Part shown: one piece after another, positions 46,949 to 56,505 of the stretch
How the letters are laid out: each line of letters opens with the position of its first letter
Numbering within the stretch: position 1 is the first letter of the stretch
Assembly (NCBI GenBank): GCA_047601745.1
Contig: JASGIS010000001.1
Coordinates: 1,488,001-1,552,000 of the forward strand
Origin: JAKPAM01 sp047601745
GTDB taxonomy: Bacteria; Pseudomonadota; Gammaproteobacteria; Burkholderiales; Burkholderiaceae_E
Length of the DNA: 64,000 bases
Direction of reading: 5' to 3'
The notes under the pieces: generated by a model
What the model saw: the letters and a program-made list of their open reading frames with translations, nothing else
Told to the model about the DNA's origin: nothing
The model's database searches: none
Made by a program: the position numbers and the translations under genes

Positions 46949-48211
46949 TCAATGGACCAGCGGACACTCGCTGGGAGTCAGTGGTTGGAAAGCGTCGGCG
47001 GCCTTGACCGTGCGCACGAGGGTCAGCAGATCCCAGGGGCCCTTGGACTCGGCCGGCGTCTTGACCTGGAACAGGTGCATGTCGCGCGGCACGCGACCGT
47101 CGATCCGCGCCCTCAGGCCCTTGCTGAAGAAGTCGTTGATCGGCAGCTCGCGGATCTTGTCGGCCACCTTGTCGCTGTCGGTCGTGCCGGCGGCCTTGAC
47201 GGCGGTCAGGTAGTGCTTGACCGCGCTGTAGACGCCGGCCTGCGTGCCGTTCGGCATGATCTTGCGCCGTTCGAAGAAGCGGCGCGAGAACGCGCGCGTC
47301 TCGTCGTCCAGGTCCCAGTAGAACGTTTCGGCCATGTACAGGCGCTGCGCGGTCTGCAGGCCCAGCGAATGGACGTCGTTGATGAACATGATCAGCGCCG
47401 CCAGGTTCTGGCCCTGCTGCGTGACGTTGAACTCGGCCGCCTGCTTGATGAAGTTGACCAGGTCCATGCCCGACATCGCCAGGCCGATGTGGCGCGCCTT
47501 GGACGCCTGCGCCTGCAGGATGAACGAGCTGTAGTCGCTGGTGTTCAGCGGCGCGCGCACGGTGCCCAGCACCTTGCCGCCGGCCTCTTCGGCGAAGCGC
47601 GCGCCGTCCTTGGCCAGCGAGATGCCGAACGTGTAGTCGGCCGCGACGAAGTAGAAGGTCTCGCCGGGTTTGCTGACCAGCGCCGAGCTGACGGTCTTGG
47701 CCAGCGAGTAGGTGTTGTAGACCCAGTGGAAGCCGGTCGGCGAGCAGGCCTTGCCGGTCAGGTCGTTGTGCGCGCCGCTGACGGCGATGTCGAGCTTCCT
47801 GCTCTCGCGCGAGATGTTGCGCACGGCCAGTGCGACCGCCGAGTTGCCCAGGCCGGTGATCATGTCGACGCCTTCGGTGTCGTACCAGCGCCGCGCGATC
47901 GAGGCGCCGACGTCGGCCTTGTTCTGGTGATCGGCGCTGACGATCTCGATCTTGCGGCCGAGCACGGTCGGGCCGAAGTCGTCGAGCGCCAGTTGCGCGG
48001 CGACGACCGAGCCGCTGCCGGTGTTGTCCGCATAGATGCTGGACATGTCCTCGAGCACGCCGACGCGCACGGGCCGGTTGTCCTGGGCCGTCGCCGCGGC
48101 CGACAGCAGCAGGCCGCACAGCGCGGCGCCCAGGCGTCGCAGTCCGCGGCGGCGGGGCCGATTTGGTTCTCGGGCCATGATGATGTCGCTTCGATCCGGT
48201 TCCCGGGTCAT
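46949..48211 (-). CDS. Liv-type substrate-binding protein, tandem duplicate 1
   Basis: 420-residue periplasmic receptor. Seen: basic start RPRRRGLRRLGAALCGLLLS with cleavage near ATAQD; VRVGVLEDMSSIYADNTGSG; HQNKADVGASIARRWYDTEG; and the terminal QPLTPSECPLV. AGGAG (48223-48227) precedes the ATG by 11 bases; ATG 48178 is a second option. Closely related over its whole length to the next upstream gene. It is only eight bases from the carboxylase gene, so its ligand is probably a precursor of the carboxylase substrate (inference). No permease or ATPase is adjacent. Confidence 0.92.
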   Translation of the reverse strand: MTREPDRSDIIMAREPNRPRRRGLRRLGAALCGLLLSAAATAQDNRPVRVGVLEDMSSIYADNTGSGSVVAAQLALDDFGPTVLGRKIEIVSADHQNKADVGASIARRWYDTEGVDMITGLGNSAVALAVRNISRESRKLDIAVSGAHNDLTGKACSPTGFHWVYNTYSLAKTVSSALVSKPGETFYFVAADYTFGISLAKDGARFAEEAGGKVLGTVRAPLNTSDYSSFILQAQASKARHIGLAMSGMDLVNFIKQAAEFNVTQQGQNLAALIMFINDVHSLGLQTAQRLYMAETFYWDLDDETRAFSRRFFERRKIMPNGTQAGVYSAVKHYLTAVKAAGTTDSDKVADKIRELPINDFFSKGLRARIDGRVPRDMHLFQVKTPAESKGPWDLLTLVRTVKAADAFQPLTPSECPLVH

Positions 48212-48290
48212 GATGGTGTCGTCTCCTGTGCTTGCGTGGGACGGGCGGCGCCCGTCCCGGCGCCTGCCGCGATCGTCGACGCGATGTCGT

Positions 48291-49607
48291 CTATCTGGCC
48301 GTCACCAGCGGGCATTCGCTGGGCGTCAGCGGCTGGAACGCGTCCTCGGCCTTGAGCGTCTGCAAAGGCGTGAACAGGTCCCAGGGTTCCTTCGACTGCT
48401 CGGGCTTCTTGACCTGGAACAGGTGGAACGGCCGCATCGCGCGGCCGTCGATGCGCACGACGACGTTCTTGCTGAAGAAGTCGTTGACCGGCAGCTCGCG
48501 GATCTTGGCGGCGACCTTCTCGCCGTCGGTCGTGCCGGCGGCCTTGACTGCGGTCAGGTAATGCTTGACCGCGCTGTAGACGCCGGCCTGCATGCCGTTG
48601 GGCATCGCCTTGCGCCGTTCGTAGAAGCGGCGCGAGAACGCGCGGGTCTGATCGTCCAGGTCCCAGTAGAACGCGTCCGCCACGTACAGGCCCTGCGTGG
48701 TCTTCAGGCCGAGCGCGTGCACGTCGTTGATGAACGTGACGTACGAGGACAGGTTCTGGCCCTGCTGCGTGACGTTGAACTCGGCCGCCTGCTTGATGAA
48801 GTTGATCAGGTCGGTGCCCGCCATCGCCAGCGCGATGTTCTTGGCCTTGGACGCCTGCGCCTGCAGGATGAACGAGCTGTAGTCGCTGGTGTTCAGCGGT
48901 GCGCGCACGGTGCCCAGCACCTTGCCGCCGGCCTCTTCGGTGAAGCGCGCGCCGTCCTTGGCCAGCGTGGTGCCGAACGTATAGTCGGCCGCGACGAAGA
49001 ACGTGGTGTCGCCGCCGGCCTTGACCGCCGCGGTGCTGACCGTCTTGGCCATCGCGTACGTGTTGTAGACCCAGTGGAAGCCGGTCGGCGAACAGGCCTT
49101 GCCGGTCAGGTCGTTGTGGCCGGCGCTGGTGCTGATGTCGATCTTCTTGCTCTCGCGCGCGATGTTGCGCACGGCCAGCGCGACCGCCGAGTTGCCCAGG
49201 CCGGTGATCATGTCGACGCCTTCGGTGTCGTACCAGCGCCGGGCGATCGAGGCGCCGACGTCGGCCTTGTTCTGGTGATCGCCGTTCAGGATCTCGATCT
49301 TGCGGCCGAGCACGGTCGGGCCGAAATCCTCGACCGCCATCTGCGCGGCCAGCAGCGAGCCGGCGCCGGTGATGTCGGCATAGACGCCCGACATGTCCTC
49401 GATCACGCCGATCCGCAGCGGCCGGCCGTCCTGCGCGCGCGCCTCGGGCGCCAGCGCGGTGCCGAGCGTGGCCAGGCCCGCCAGCGCCGCGGCCGTCGTC
49501 CAGCCGGCGATCCGCGCGGACGCGCGTCGCCGCGCCGGCGCGGCCTGGGTTCGGCGTGTCGCGCCGCCGGCGGGCTTGCCCGCTCGGGCGGGTCTATCCG
49601 ATGTCAT
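48291..49607 (-). CDS. Liv-type substrate-binding protein, tandem duplicate 2
   Basis: 438-residue periplasmic receptor, paralogue of the preceding gene, sharing for example HQNKADVGASIARRWYDTEG, GKACSPTGFHWVYNTY and QPLTPSECPLV. Long basic N-terminal region then signal WTTAAALAGLATLGTALAPE with cleavage near ARAQD. Start ATG 49607 is chosen because AGGAG at 49616-49620 gives eight-base spacing; ATG 49613 would be only two bases from it. DNA identity between the two copies is especially high in internal blocks, suggesting recent duplication or gene conversion. Confidence 0.92.
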   Translation of the reverse strand: MTSDRPARAGKPAGGATRRTQAAPARRRASARIAGWTTAAALAGLATLGTALAPEARAQDGRPLRIGVIEDMSGVYADITGAGSLLAAQMAVEDFGPTVLGRKIEILNGDHQNKADVGASIARRWYDTEGVDMITGLGNSAVALAVRNIARESKKIDISTSAGHNDLTGKACSPTGFHWVYNTYAMAKTVSTAAVKAGGDTTFFVAADYTFGTTLAKDGARFTEEAGGKVLGTVRAPLNTSDYSSFILQAQASKAKNIALAMAGTDLINFIKQAAEFNVTQQGQNLSSYVTFINDVHALGLKTTQGLYVADAFYWDLDDQTRAFSRRFYERRKAMPNGMQAGVYSAVKHYLTAVKAAGTTDGEKVAAKIRELPVNDFFSKNVVVRIDGRAMRPFHLFQVKKPEQSKEPWDLFTPLQTLKAEDAFQPLTPSECPLVTAR

Positions 49608-49740
49608 CCTCATGTCTCCTCGATCAGGCTCGGTGCATGGCCGATGCCATTGGGGGGGCGTCGCGGCGATCGCCGCGACGCGAATCCGGTTCGGGTGCCG
49701 CGGGCCGGCGCGTCGCGCGCCGGGTCCGCCGGGTGCCGCG

Positions 49741-50826
49741 TCAGGGCGTCAGTACCGCGCGGCCGCGGATCCGGCCCGCGCGCAGATCGTCCAGCGATTG
49801 CTGGGCGGCGTCCAGCGGCCGGGTCTCGATCGGCATCGGCTGGACCTTGCCGGCCCGCGCCAGCGCCATCAGTTCTTCGAATTCGGCCAGCGAACCGACG
49901 TACGAGCCCTGGATCGCCAGCGCGCGGATCGGCAGCGTGGGCAGCGCCACGTCGATCGAGCCGCCGAACAGGCCGACCGAGATGTGCCGGCCGCCGCGGC
50001 GCAGCAGGCCGATGCCGAACTCGGCGGTGCTCTGCGCGCCGACGAAGTCGATCGCCGCGCCGAAGCCCTGCGACTGCTTGAGCGCCGCCTTGCGCGCCTC
50101 GTCGTCGCGCGGATCGATCGCCGACGACGCGCCGGCCTCGATCGCCGCCTGACGCTTGGCCGGATCGATGTCGGCGACCACCGGCGCGATGCCGTACATC
50201 GTCTGCGCCAAGTGCACGGCCGCCAGGCCCAGTCCGCCGGCGCCGATGATCAGCAGCGGATGCTGCGCGTCGACGTTCGCCTTCTTCAGCGCGCTGTACG
50301 CGGTCAGGCCCGAGCAGGCCAGCGTCGCGGCGAACGTGTGCGGCAGGTCGCCATAAGCGACCAGGTAGCGCGGGTGGTCGACGAGCACGTAGTTGCTGTA
50401 GCCGCCGTCGAGCGTCGTGCCGTGGCTGCGCGGCCGCGCGCACAGATGCTCCTGTCCGGTCTGGCACAGGATGCACTGCGTGCAGCCGCCCCACGGGAAG
50501 ACCACGCGCGCGTCGCCGACGGCCACGCCCTGCGCGTCCGGGCCGAAGCGCTCGACGCGGCCGACGATCTCGTGGCCGAGGATGCGCGGCAACTGAATGC
50601 CCCGGCCCAGGTCCATCTTCTGCCCCTTGCCGAGATCGAAATGGCCTTCGGCCAGGTGGATGTCGCTGTGGCAGACGCCGCAGGCGGTGATGCGCACCAG
50701 CACCTGCGTGCCGGTGGGCTCCGGCGGCGGTTCGATCACTTCGCGAAGCGGCGTGCCGAACTGGACGAGTTTGTAGCTGCGCATCGACGCGGCCGCGGGG
50801 GTATTCGATGGGGACGTTGCGCTCAT
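49741..50826 (-). CDS. Zinc-dependent alcohol dehydrogenase (MDR family)
   Basis: 361-residue NAD(P)-dependent alcohol dehydrogenase. Seen: catalytic-zinc motifs TACGVCHSD and LGHEIVGRV; structural-zinc lobe GGCTQCILCQTGQEHLC with four Cys; Rossmann loop GAGGLGLAAV; and QGSYVGSLAEFEELMALA, typical of the bacterial ADH branch. It could oxidise a primary alcohol or reduce an aldehyde feeding the neighbouring acyl-CoA carboxylase pathway. Same strand as the receptors but 133 bases upstream; its own promoter is possible. Confidence 0.93.
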   Translation of the reverse strand: MSATSPSNTPAAASMRSYKLVQFGTPLREVIEPPPEPTGTQVLVRITACGVCHSDIHLAEGHFDLGKGQKMDLGRGIQLPRILGHEIVGRVERFGPDAQGVAVGDARVVFPWGGCTQCILCQTGQEHLCARPRSHGTTLDGGYSNYVLVDHPRYLVAYGDLPHTFAATLACSGLTAYSALKKANVDAQHPLLIIGAGGLGLAAVHLAQTMYGIAPVVADIDPAKRQAAIEAGASSAIDPRDDEARKAALKQSQGFGAAIDFVGAQSTAEFGIGLLRRGGRHISVGLFGGSIDVALPTLPIRALAIQGSYVGSLAEFEELMALARAGKVQPMPIETRPLDAAQQSLDDLRAGRIRGRAVLTP

Positions 50827-50924
50827 CGGGGGATCCTAAGGGATGGGAATGTCTCGAAATTCATACTAGCACGCTGGCTCTCGGCCGCCGGCGCCCGCGG
50901 GAAGCGGTCCGTTCGGGCCGCTCG

Positions 50925-52637
50925 CTAGCGGGCGGGGCCGCACAGCCGGAAAGTTTCTTCCGGGTGTCCGATGCGCTGGCGCTGCCACAACACGCGCATT
51001 CCCGGGCAGCCGAACAGTTCGGCGTCGGCGGTGCGGCGCTGCTGCTCGAACCGCAGCCGGCACTCGTCGGCGTCGGGATCGACGCCGATCCGCCGGGTCC
51101 GCAGATCGACGTAGTAGTCGAGCATGCCGCGTTCGGATTCGCCCAGCTCGACGCTGGCGACGCAGCCTTCGGTCTGACGCAGCACCGGCGCCAGCGTGAT
51201 GAACGCTTCGCGGAAACCCGTGCGCCGGTCGGCGCTCGGCAGCCAGGCCGCCAGTGCCGCGGCGAACAGCAGCGTCAGGCTGACCGCCGCGGCCAGCGTG
51301 CCGTCCGGCGGCGCGCCGTCAGCCGGGGCGCGGCGGAGCCAGCCGATCCAGCCCGCGCACAGCGCGGCCGTCGCCAGCGCCAGGCTCGTCATCACCGGCA
51401 GCGCTTCGGCCGTCGCCGGTGCCCAATGCGCCAGGCCGCCCCATAACGCCGTCGCCGCCGACGCGGCCAGCGCGATCGCCAGCGCGCCGAGCCACAGGCG
51501 CCGGACCAGCCCGTCGGCCGGTTGCGCGTCGGCCGATTGTGGGTCGGCCGATTGTGGGTCGGTCGGCTGCGGGGCGGCGGTGCCGGCCGGGCGGGGCGCG
51601 GCCGCCAGCAGGCACAGCGGCACGAGGACCGGCAGCGCGTACAGCCCGCGCGACGTGGCCGACGCGCTCAGCACCAGCAGCCACGCGGCCGCGAAGAGCA
51701 GCGGGCCGAGCAGCGGATGGTCGTGCCAGCGCTGCCGGTGCTGCACGCAGCGCCGCAGCGCCAGCGGCCAGACCGGCAGCAGCATCGCGGCGGCCAGCAA
51801 CAGCGTCTGCAGCGTCGAATGCGCGGGGCCCAGCGTGTTCGTGCCGAAGAACCGGCCGACGTTGTTGTCCCATAGCCAGTCCATCAGCAGCGCCGGCGAG
51901 CGCAGGCCGACCCACGCCGGCCAGACGATGCCGAGCAGCGTGAACGTCGCCAGCGCGATGCCGAGCGTCGACAGCGTGCGTCGCTGCCACAACGCGGGCG
52001 TCAGCGCGACCAGCGCCAGCGTGCCCAGCGCCGCGACGCCGGGCAGCAGCACGCCCTTGGCCATCAGGCCGATCGCCGCGCCCAGGCCCAGCATCGGGCC
52101 GGCGTGCGGCGCCTGCGCGCCGAGCCGGATCAGCGCCCAGCAGACCAGCGCCGCGGCCGGCATCAGGCCGAGGTCGGCGGTCAGGTAGCGGCTGGCCGAC
52201 ACGAAGGCCGGGCATAGCGCGAGCATCAGCACGGCCCTTCGCGCCGACGACGGGCCGACCGCCTCGCGCGCGGCCCGATCGACGAGCACGAACGTGGCCA
52301 GCGCGCACAGCACGTTGGCGCCGCGCGCCGCCACGTGCATCGGCAGCGGCGGCGACAGCCATTGGACGCACAGCGCCGCGAGCCAGTAGACCAGCGGCGG
52401 TTTTTCCATGAACGGTTCGCCGGCCAGCGTCGGGATCAGCCACTGGCCGTGCGCGACGATGCTGTGGACGATGCCGATCGTATAGGCCTCGTCGGCCTTC
52501 CACGGCTCGCGGTCGTACAGGCCGGCCAGCAGCCAGACCATGCCGGTCAGGCCGAGCAGCACGGTCCGTGCGGCGCCGTGCCCGGTCATCGACGGGACGC
52601 CCGGCGGCGTGCGCGCGGGGGACGAACCGGCCGCCAT
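50925..52637 (-). CDS. ArnT/PMT-family glycosyltransferase (GT-C fold)
   Basis: 570-residue inner-membrane glycosyltransferase using a lipid-linked sugar donor. Seen: DREPWKADEAYTIGIVHS, with the acidic DE motif of the first periplasmic loop; PFMEKPPLVYWLAALCVQWL, the ArnT/PMT signature; HVAARGANVLCALATFVLVD; about 11-12 membrane helices up to residue 460; and a soluble C-terminal domain (about 470-570) with three cysteines. It also has a cytoplasmic/periplasmic repeat DPQSADPQSADAQPADG. The function would be addition of a sugar to lipid A, another lipid or protein; which one cannot be said. The small ORF upstream overlaps its start as TAATG. Confidence 0.88.
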   Translation of the reverse strand: MAAGSSPARTPPGVPSMTGHGAARTVLLGLTGMVWLLAGLYDREPWKADEAYTIGIVHSIVAHGQWLIPTLAGEPFMEKPPLVYWLAALCVQWLSPPLPMHVAARGANVLCALATFVLVDRAAREAVGPSSARRAVLMLALCPAFVSASRYLTADLGLMPAAALVCWALIRLGAQAPHAGPMLGLGAAIGLMAKGVLLPGVAALGTLALVALTPALWQRRTLSTLGIALATFTLLGIVWPAWVGLRSPALLMDWLWDNNVGRFFGTNTLGPAHSTLQTLLLAAAMLLPVWPLALRRCVQHRQRWHDHPLLGPLLFAAAWLLVLSASATSRGLYALPVLVPLCLLAAAPRPAGTAAPQPTDPQSADPQSADAQPADGLVRRLWLGALAIALAASAATALWGGLAHWAPATAEALPVMTSLALATAALCAGWIGWLRRAPADGAPPDGTLAAAVSLTLLFAAALAAWLPSADRRTGFREAFITLAPVLRQTEGCVASVELGESERGMLDYYVDLRTRRIGVDPDADECRLRFEQQRRTADAELFGCPGMRVLWQRQRIGHPEETFRLCGPAR

Positions 52638-52819
52638 TAGCGGCGGATCACGAACTCGTCGCCGACGCGATGCGCGATGCCGGCCGTCCGGTCGCTGCCG
52701 ATGGCGGCGGGATCCTGGGCCGGGCGGGTGCAGGGGGCGGCGGGCATGCGGCGGACGTCTCCAATGGGCGCGGCATCGCCGGTCCCGACGGGGGGCGATG
52801 CGTGACGCGATGATGCCAT
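52637..52819 (-). CDS. Small ORF coupled to the glycosyltransferase start (doubtful)
   Basis: 60 codons; the stop TAA overlaps the glycosyltransferase ATG as TAATG, the usual form of translational coupling. The product (Pro/Ala/Arg-rich, ending IAHRVGDEFVIRR) matches no family known to me and could be a leader or chance. The rest of 52820-53135 holds no gene I can support. It should carry the promoter of the rightward acyltransferase. Confidence 0.25.
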   Translation of the reverse strand: MASSRHASPPVGTGDAAPIGDVRRMPAAPCTRPAQDPAAIGSDRTAGIAHRVGDEFVIRR

Positions 52820-53135
52820 ACCGATGATGACCTCCTGCCGTCCGCTGCCGCGCGAGCGTGGCCGGTCGTCGCCGAAGCGCCCGTTCGGCGTGAGCGCAGC
52901 GGCAGGAGCGGCCGGCAGCGGGCCGAATGGGCCCGATCGGCTCGCCAGGGACGGGCCGCGATGAACAGGTTAGCGATTGTCTCTTGCGATCGTTTCACCC
53001 GGCTCGTCGCGTAACATGGGCCGACAAACGAGAAGGCTTCAAAGAAGGCTTCAAGGCCCACGGTCGGAATCGACTCGCCCGACCGGCCGAAAACGAAAGC
53101 CGAACTCTCCCCCTATCGATACCGGAGCTGCGCCA

Positions 53136-54185
53136 ATGCAACAGGAATCGCGGCATTTCACGAGCATTCAGGCACTACGATTCATTGCCGCGGCCATGGT
53201 CGTCGTCTTTCACGGCTCGCACTATGCGGACGGACGCTTGACGCCGGGCCCGATCGTGATCAACGGCGCCGCCGGCGTCGACATATTCTTCGTCATCAGC
53301 GGCTTCGTGATGATGATTTCGTCGCGCGATCTGTTCAAGGCCGATGACGGCTGGCGTCGCTTCTCGTTGCGCCGCGTCGCTCGCATCGTCCCGCTCTATT
53401 GGGCCTTGCTCAGCGTCAAGGTGCTGACCCTGCTGCTGATGCCCGGCGCGCTGGCCAACACCGAAATCAGCGTCGCGGAGATCCTGTGCGCGTATCTGTT
53501 CCTGCCTCATTACAACGCGGACGGGGACATCTTCCCCATTCTGGTGGTCGGCTGGACACTGAATTTCGAGATGTTCTTCTATGCGATTCTGGCGCTCGGC
53601 ATGTACTGGCGCCTGCCTCCGTATCGCTTCTGCCTGGGCGTGCTGACGGTCCTGAGTCTCGGCGCCTTGCTCCGTCCGCCGGACGGGCCGGCTGCGCTGT
53701 TCTACCTCGACCCCATCATCCTCGAGTTCGGTCTCGGCATGCTGATCGCGCGCTTCGTCGACCAGCGCCCGAAATTCGGCCCATGGGCGAACCTGATTCT
53801 GATCGTGGTCGGGGTCCTGCTGCTGTGCATTCCGATGTCCGCACCGCCCGATCTTCTGCGGCCCATCGTCTGGGGGCTGCCGGCGGCCGCCATCGTGCTG
53901 GGCTTCTGCGGCCTCGATCGCGAGATCGCCGGCATCACGCCGCGCTGGGTGACGACACTGGGGGACGCTTCGTTCGCGCTTTATCTGATTCATCCGATCA
54001 TCGGTCCGTTCGCGCCGAGCCTGCTTCGCAGGTTCGGCCTCGTATCGAGCACCGCGTCGATCGCGCTCACCCTGCTGATATCGGTGATCGCCGCCCTGGC
54101 CCTTTACCGGGGCTTCGAGCGCCCTGTCACGCGGTTCCTGAACGATCTTCTGAGCGGACGCCGCGTCCTGAATGTCGCGTCCTGA
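53136..54185 (+). CDS. Acyltransferase family 3 protein (OafA/YrhL-like)
   Basis: 349-residue polytopic membrane O-acyltransferase with about ten helices. Seen: SIQALRFIAAAMVVVFHGSH with the conserved R and H of helix 1; AGVDIFFVISGFVMM; RRVARIVPLYWALLSVKVLT, with the R-R/YW motif; and GDASFALYLIHPIIGP near the end. Such enzymes acetylate or acylate surface polysaccharide or lipid. ATG 53136 has GGAG at 53124-53127. Base composition is less GC-rich than neighbours in places (for example TTC/TTT and CAT use), which may indicate a separate origin; this is impression only. Neighbour genes are not polysaccharide genes except the divergent glycosyltransferase, which it may serve. Confidence 0.9.
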   Translation: MQQESRHFTSIQALRFIAAAMVVVFHGSHYADGRLTPGPIVINGAAGVDIFFVISGFVMMISSRDLFKADDGWRRFSLRRVARIVPLYWALLSVKVLTLLLMPGALANTEISVAEILCAYLFLPHYNADGDIFPILVVGWTLNFEMFFYAILALGMYWRLPPYRFCLGVLTVLSLGALLRPPDGPAALFYLDPIILEFGLGMLIARFVDQRPKFGPWANLILIVVGVLLLCIPMSAPPDLLRPIVWGLPAAAIVLGFCGLDREIAGITPRWVTTLGDASFALYLIHPIIGPFAPSLLRRFGLVSSTASIALTLLISVIAALALYRGFERPVTRFLNDLLSGRRVLNVAS

Positions 54186-54335
54186 ATGTCGAGCGGGCCG
54201 TTCGATCCTGCATGCGCCGCGGCGCCCGCGTGTCATGGTCCGCGAACCGCGGGGATCGAAAAAGCGGGCGATGGATATCCCTTAGACTAGCGGCGCTGCC
54301 TTCACGAGAGCGACGATCAATAACAGGAGACATCA

Positions 54336-56402
54336 ATGAACTCGCGTACTACCGGGCTCGTGCTCGGCGTACTTCTGTCGCTGGGAGGCAGCGTCGCGTC
54401 GGCCGCCCCGAGCGTGGATGAGGCCTTCGTCCGCGCGAATGCCGCCAAGACGCCCGATTGGCCGTTGACCGGCGTCGACTACGCGGAGACCCGCTACAGC
54501 CGGCTGGACCAGATCAACGCATCCAACGTCAAGGACCTGGGCCTGGTGTGGTCCTACGACCTCGAATCCACGCGCGGGGTCGAGGCCACGCCCGTGGTGG
54601 TGGACGGCATCATGTACGTCACCGCCTCGTGGAGCGTCGTGCACGCCATCGACACGCGCACCGGCCAGAAGCTGTGGACCTTCGATCCGGAGATCGACCG
54701 CACGACCGGCTACAAGGGCTGCTGCGACGTGGTCAACCGCGGCGTGGCGTTGTGGAAGGGCAAGGTCTACGTCGGCGTCTGGGACGGCCGGCTGATCGCG
54801 CTGGACGCCGCGACCGGCAAGGTGGCGTGGCAGAAGAACACGTTCGAAGGCCAGAAGGGCTCGCTGACCATCACCGGCGCGCCGCGCGTCTACAAGGGCA
54901 AGGTCATCATCGGCAACGGCGGCGCCGAATACGGCGTGCGCGGCTACATCACCGCCTACGACGCCGAGACCGGCGAGCAGAAGTGGCGCTGGTACAGCGT
55001 GCCGGGCGATCCGTCCAAGCCCTTCGAAAACGAATCGATGAAGCTCGCCGCCAAGACCTGGGACCCCAGCGGCAAGTGGTGGGAGGCCGGCGGCGGCGGC
55101 ACGATGTGGGACACGATGACCTTCGACCCCGAACTGAACCTGATGTACGTGGGCGTGGGCAACGGCTCGCCTTGGTCGTACAAGGCGCGCAGCCCCAAGG
55201 GCGGCGACAACCTGTACCTGGCCTCGATCGTGGCGCTGGACCCGGACACCGGCACCTACAAGTGGCACTATCAGGAAACCCCGGGCGACAACTGGGACTT
55301 CACTTCCACGCAGCCGATGATCCTCGCCGACATCCGGATCGGCGACAAGCCGCGCAAGGTGATCCTGCACGCGCCCAAGAACGGCTTCTTCTTCGTCATC
55401 GACCGCACCAACGGCCAGTTCATCTCGGCGAAGAACTTCGTCGACGTGAACTGGGCCTCCGGGTATGACGACAAGGGCCGTCCGATCGAGATCCCGTCGG
55501 CGCGCGACGGCAGCGTGGCCGACGCGATCCCGGGGCCCAACGGCGCGCACAACTGGCATCCGATGTCCTTCAACCCGAAGACGGGCCTGGTCTACCTGCC
55601 GGCCCAGCACATCCCGATCGCGATGCTGGACGACAAGAACTGGAAGTTCAACCACAGCCAGCCGATGCAGATCCAGTCCGGCACCGGCTGGAACACCGCC
55701 AAGGTCGTGGCGCCGGAGCCGCCGAAGGCCAAGCCGATGGGCCGCCTGCTGGCCTGGGATCCGGTCGCGCAGAAAGAAGTCTGGCGCGTCGAGCACGTGG
55801 CGCCGTGGAACGGCGGCACGCTCACGACCGCCGGCAACCTGGTGTTCCAGGGCACCGCCGATGGTCGCCTGGTCGCCTACAACGCCGCCAGCGGCGAAAA
55901 GCTGTGGGAAACGCCGACCGGCACCGGCGTGGTGGCGGCGCCCAGCACCTACCTGGTGGACGGCAAGCAGTACGTGTCGGTCGCCGTGGGCTGGGGCGGC
56001 GTCGGCGGCCTGGGCGTGCGCGCCACCGAACGGCAGAGCCCGGGCACCGTCTACACGTTCGCGGTCGGCGGCACCGCCAAGATGCCGGCCTTCGTCGAAT
56101 ACCGGATGGGCCAACTGCTGCAGGGCGTGAAGTACGACCCGAAGAAGGTCGAAGCCGGCTTCGGACTGTACGTCGCCAACTGCTTCGCCTGCCACGGGGT
56201 GCCGGGTGTGGATCGCGGCGGCGCGCTGCCCAACCTGGGCTACATGGACGTGTCCGTCATCGAGAACCTGCCTACCTTCATCTTCAAAGGGCCGGCGATG
56301 TACCGCGGCATGCCCGACTTCACCGGCAAGCTGTCGGCGGACGACGTGGACGCGCTGAAGGCCTTCATCCAAGGCACCGCCGACTCGATCCGGCCCAAGT
56401 AA
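54336..56402 (+). CDS. PQQ-dependent quinohemoprotein alcohol dehydrogenase
   Basis: 688-residue periplasmic enzyme oxidising alcohols to aldehydes. Seen: signal ending ASAAPS; an eight-bladed propeller with tryptophan-docking repeats; adjacent Cys129-Cys130 in GYKGCCDVV, the PQQ-contacting disulfide; catalytic Asp in GDNWDFTSTQP, whose +2 residue is Thr rather than the Asp of lanthanide enzymes, so Ca2+ is expected; and a C-terminal cytochrome c domain with CFACH (C616, C619, H620) and a PDFTGKLSADDVDALKAF end. This is a type II quinohemoprotein. Followed after 103 bases by an aldehyde dehydrogenase. No pqq biosynthesis gene is in the window. Confidence 0.95.
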   Translation: MNSRTTGLVLGVLLSLGGSVASAAPSVDEAFVRANAAKTPDWPLTGVDYAETRYSRLDQINASNVKDLGLVWSYDLESTRGVEATPVVVDGIMYVTASWSVVHAIDTRTGQKLWTFDPEIDRTTGYKGCCDVVNRGVALWKGKVYVGVWDGRLIALDAATGKVAWQKNTFEGQKGSLTITGAPRVYKGKVIIGNGGAEYGVRGYITAYDAETGEQKWRWYSVPGDPSKPFENESMKLAAKTWDPSGKWWEAGGGGTMWDTMTFDPELNLMYVGVGNGSPWSYKARSPKGGDNLYLASIVALDPDTGTYKWHYQETPGDNWDFTSTQPMILADIRIGDKPRKVILHAPKNGFFFVIDRTNGQFISAKNFVDVNWASGYDDKGRPIEIPSARDGSVADAIPGPNGAHNWHPMSFNPKTGLVYLPAQHIPIAMLDDKNWKFNHSQPMQIQSGTGWNTAKVVAPEPPKAKPMGRLLAWDPVAQKEVWRVEHVAPWNGGTLTTAGNLVFQGTADGRLVAYNAASGEKLWETPTGTGVVAAPSTYLVDGKQYVSVAVGWGGVGGLGVRATERQSPGTVYTFAVGGTAKMPAFVEYRMGQLLQGVKYDPKKVEAGFGLYVANCFACHGVPGVDRGGALPNLGYMDVSVIENLPTFIFKGPAMYRGMPDFTGKLSADDVDALKAFIQGTADSIRPK

Positions 56403-56505
56403 CGGGCGCGCCTTCCGACGTGAAGGCGCTCGTCCAAGAAAGCCGGCGCGCCATCGAGGGCGCGCGGCGGTTCCGATTTCAACGAAAGATCCGAGGAGAC
56501 ATCTG

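Noticed and set aside
43533..47213. 1226-codon open frame on the plus strand opposite the carboxylase gene
   Set aside because: Antisense shadow of a high-GC gene: Arg/Ala/Gln-rich, no family motif, while the opposite strand encodes a complete carboxylase.
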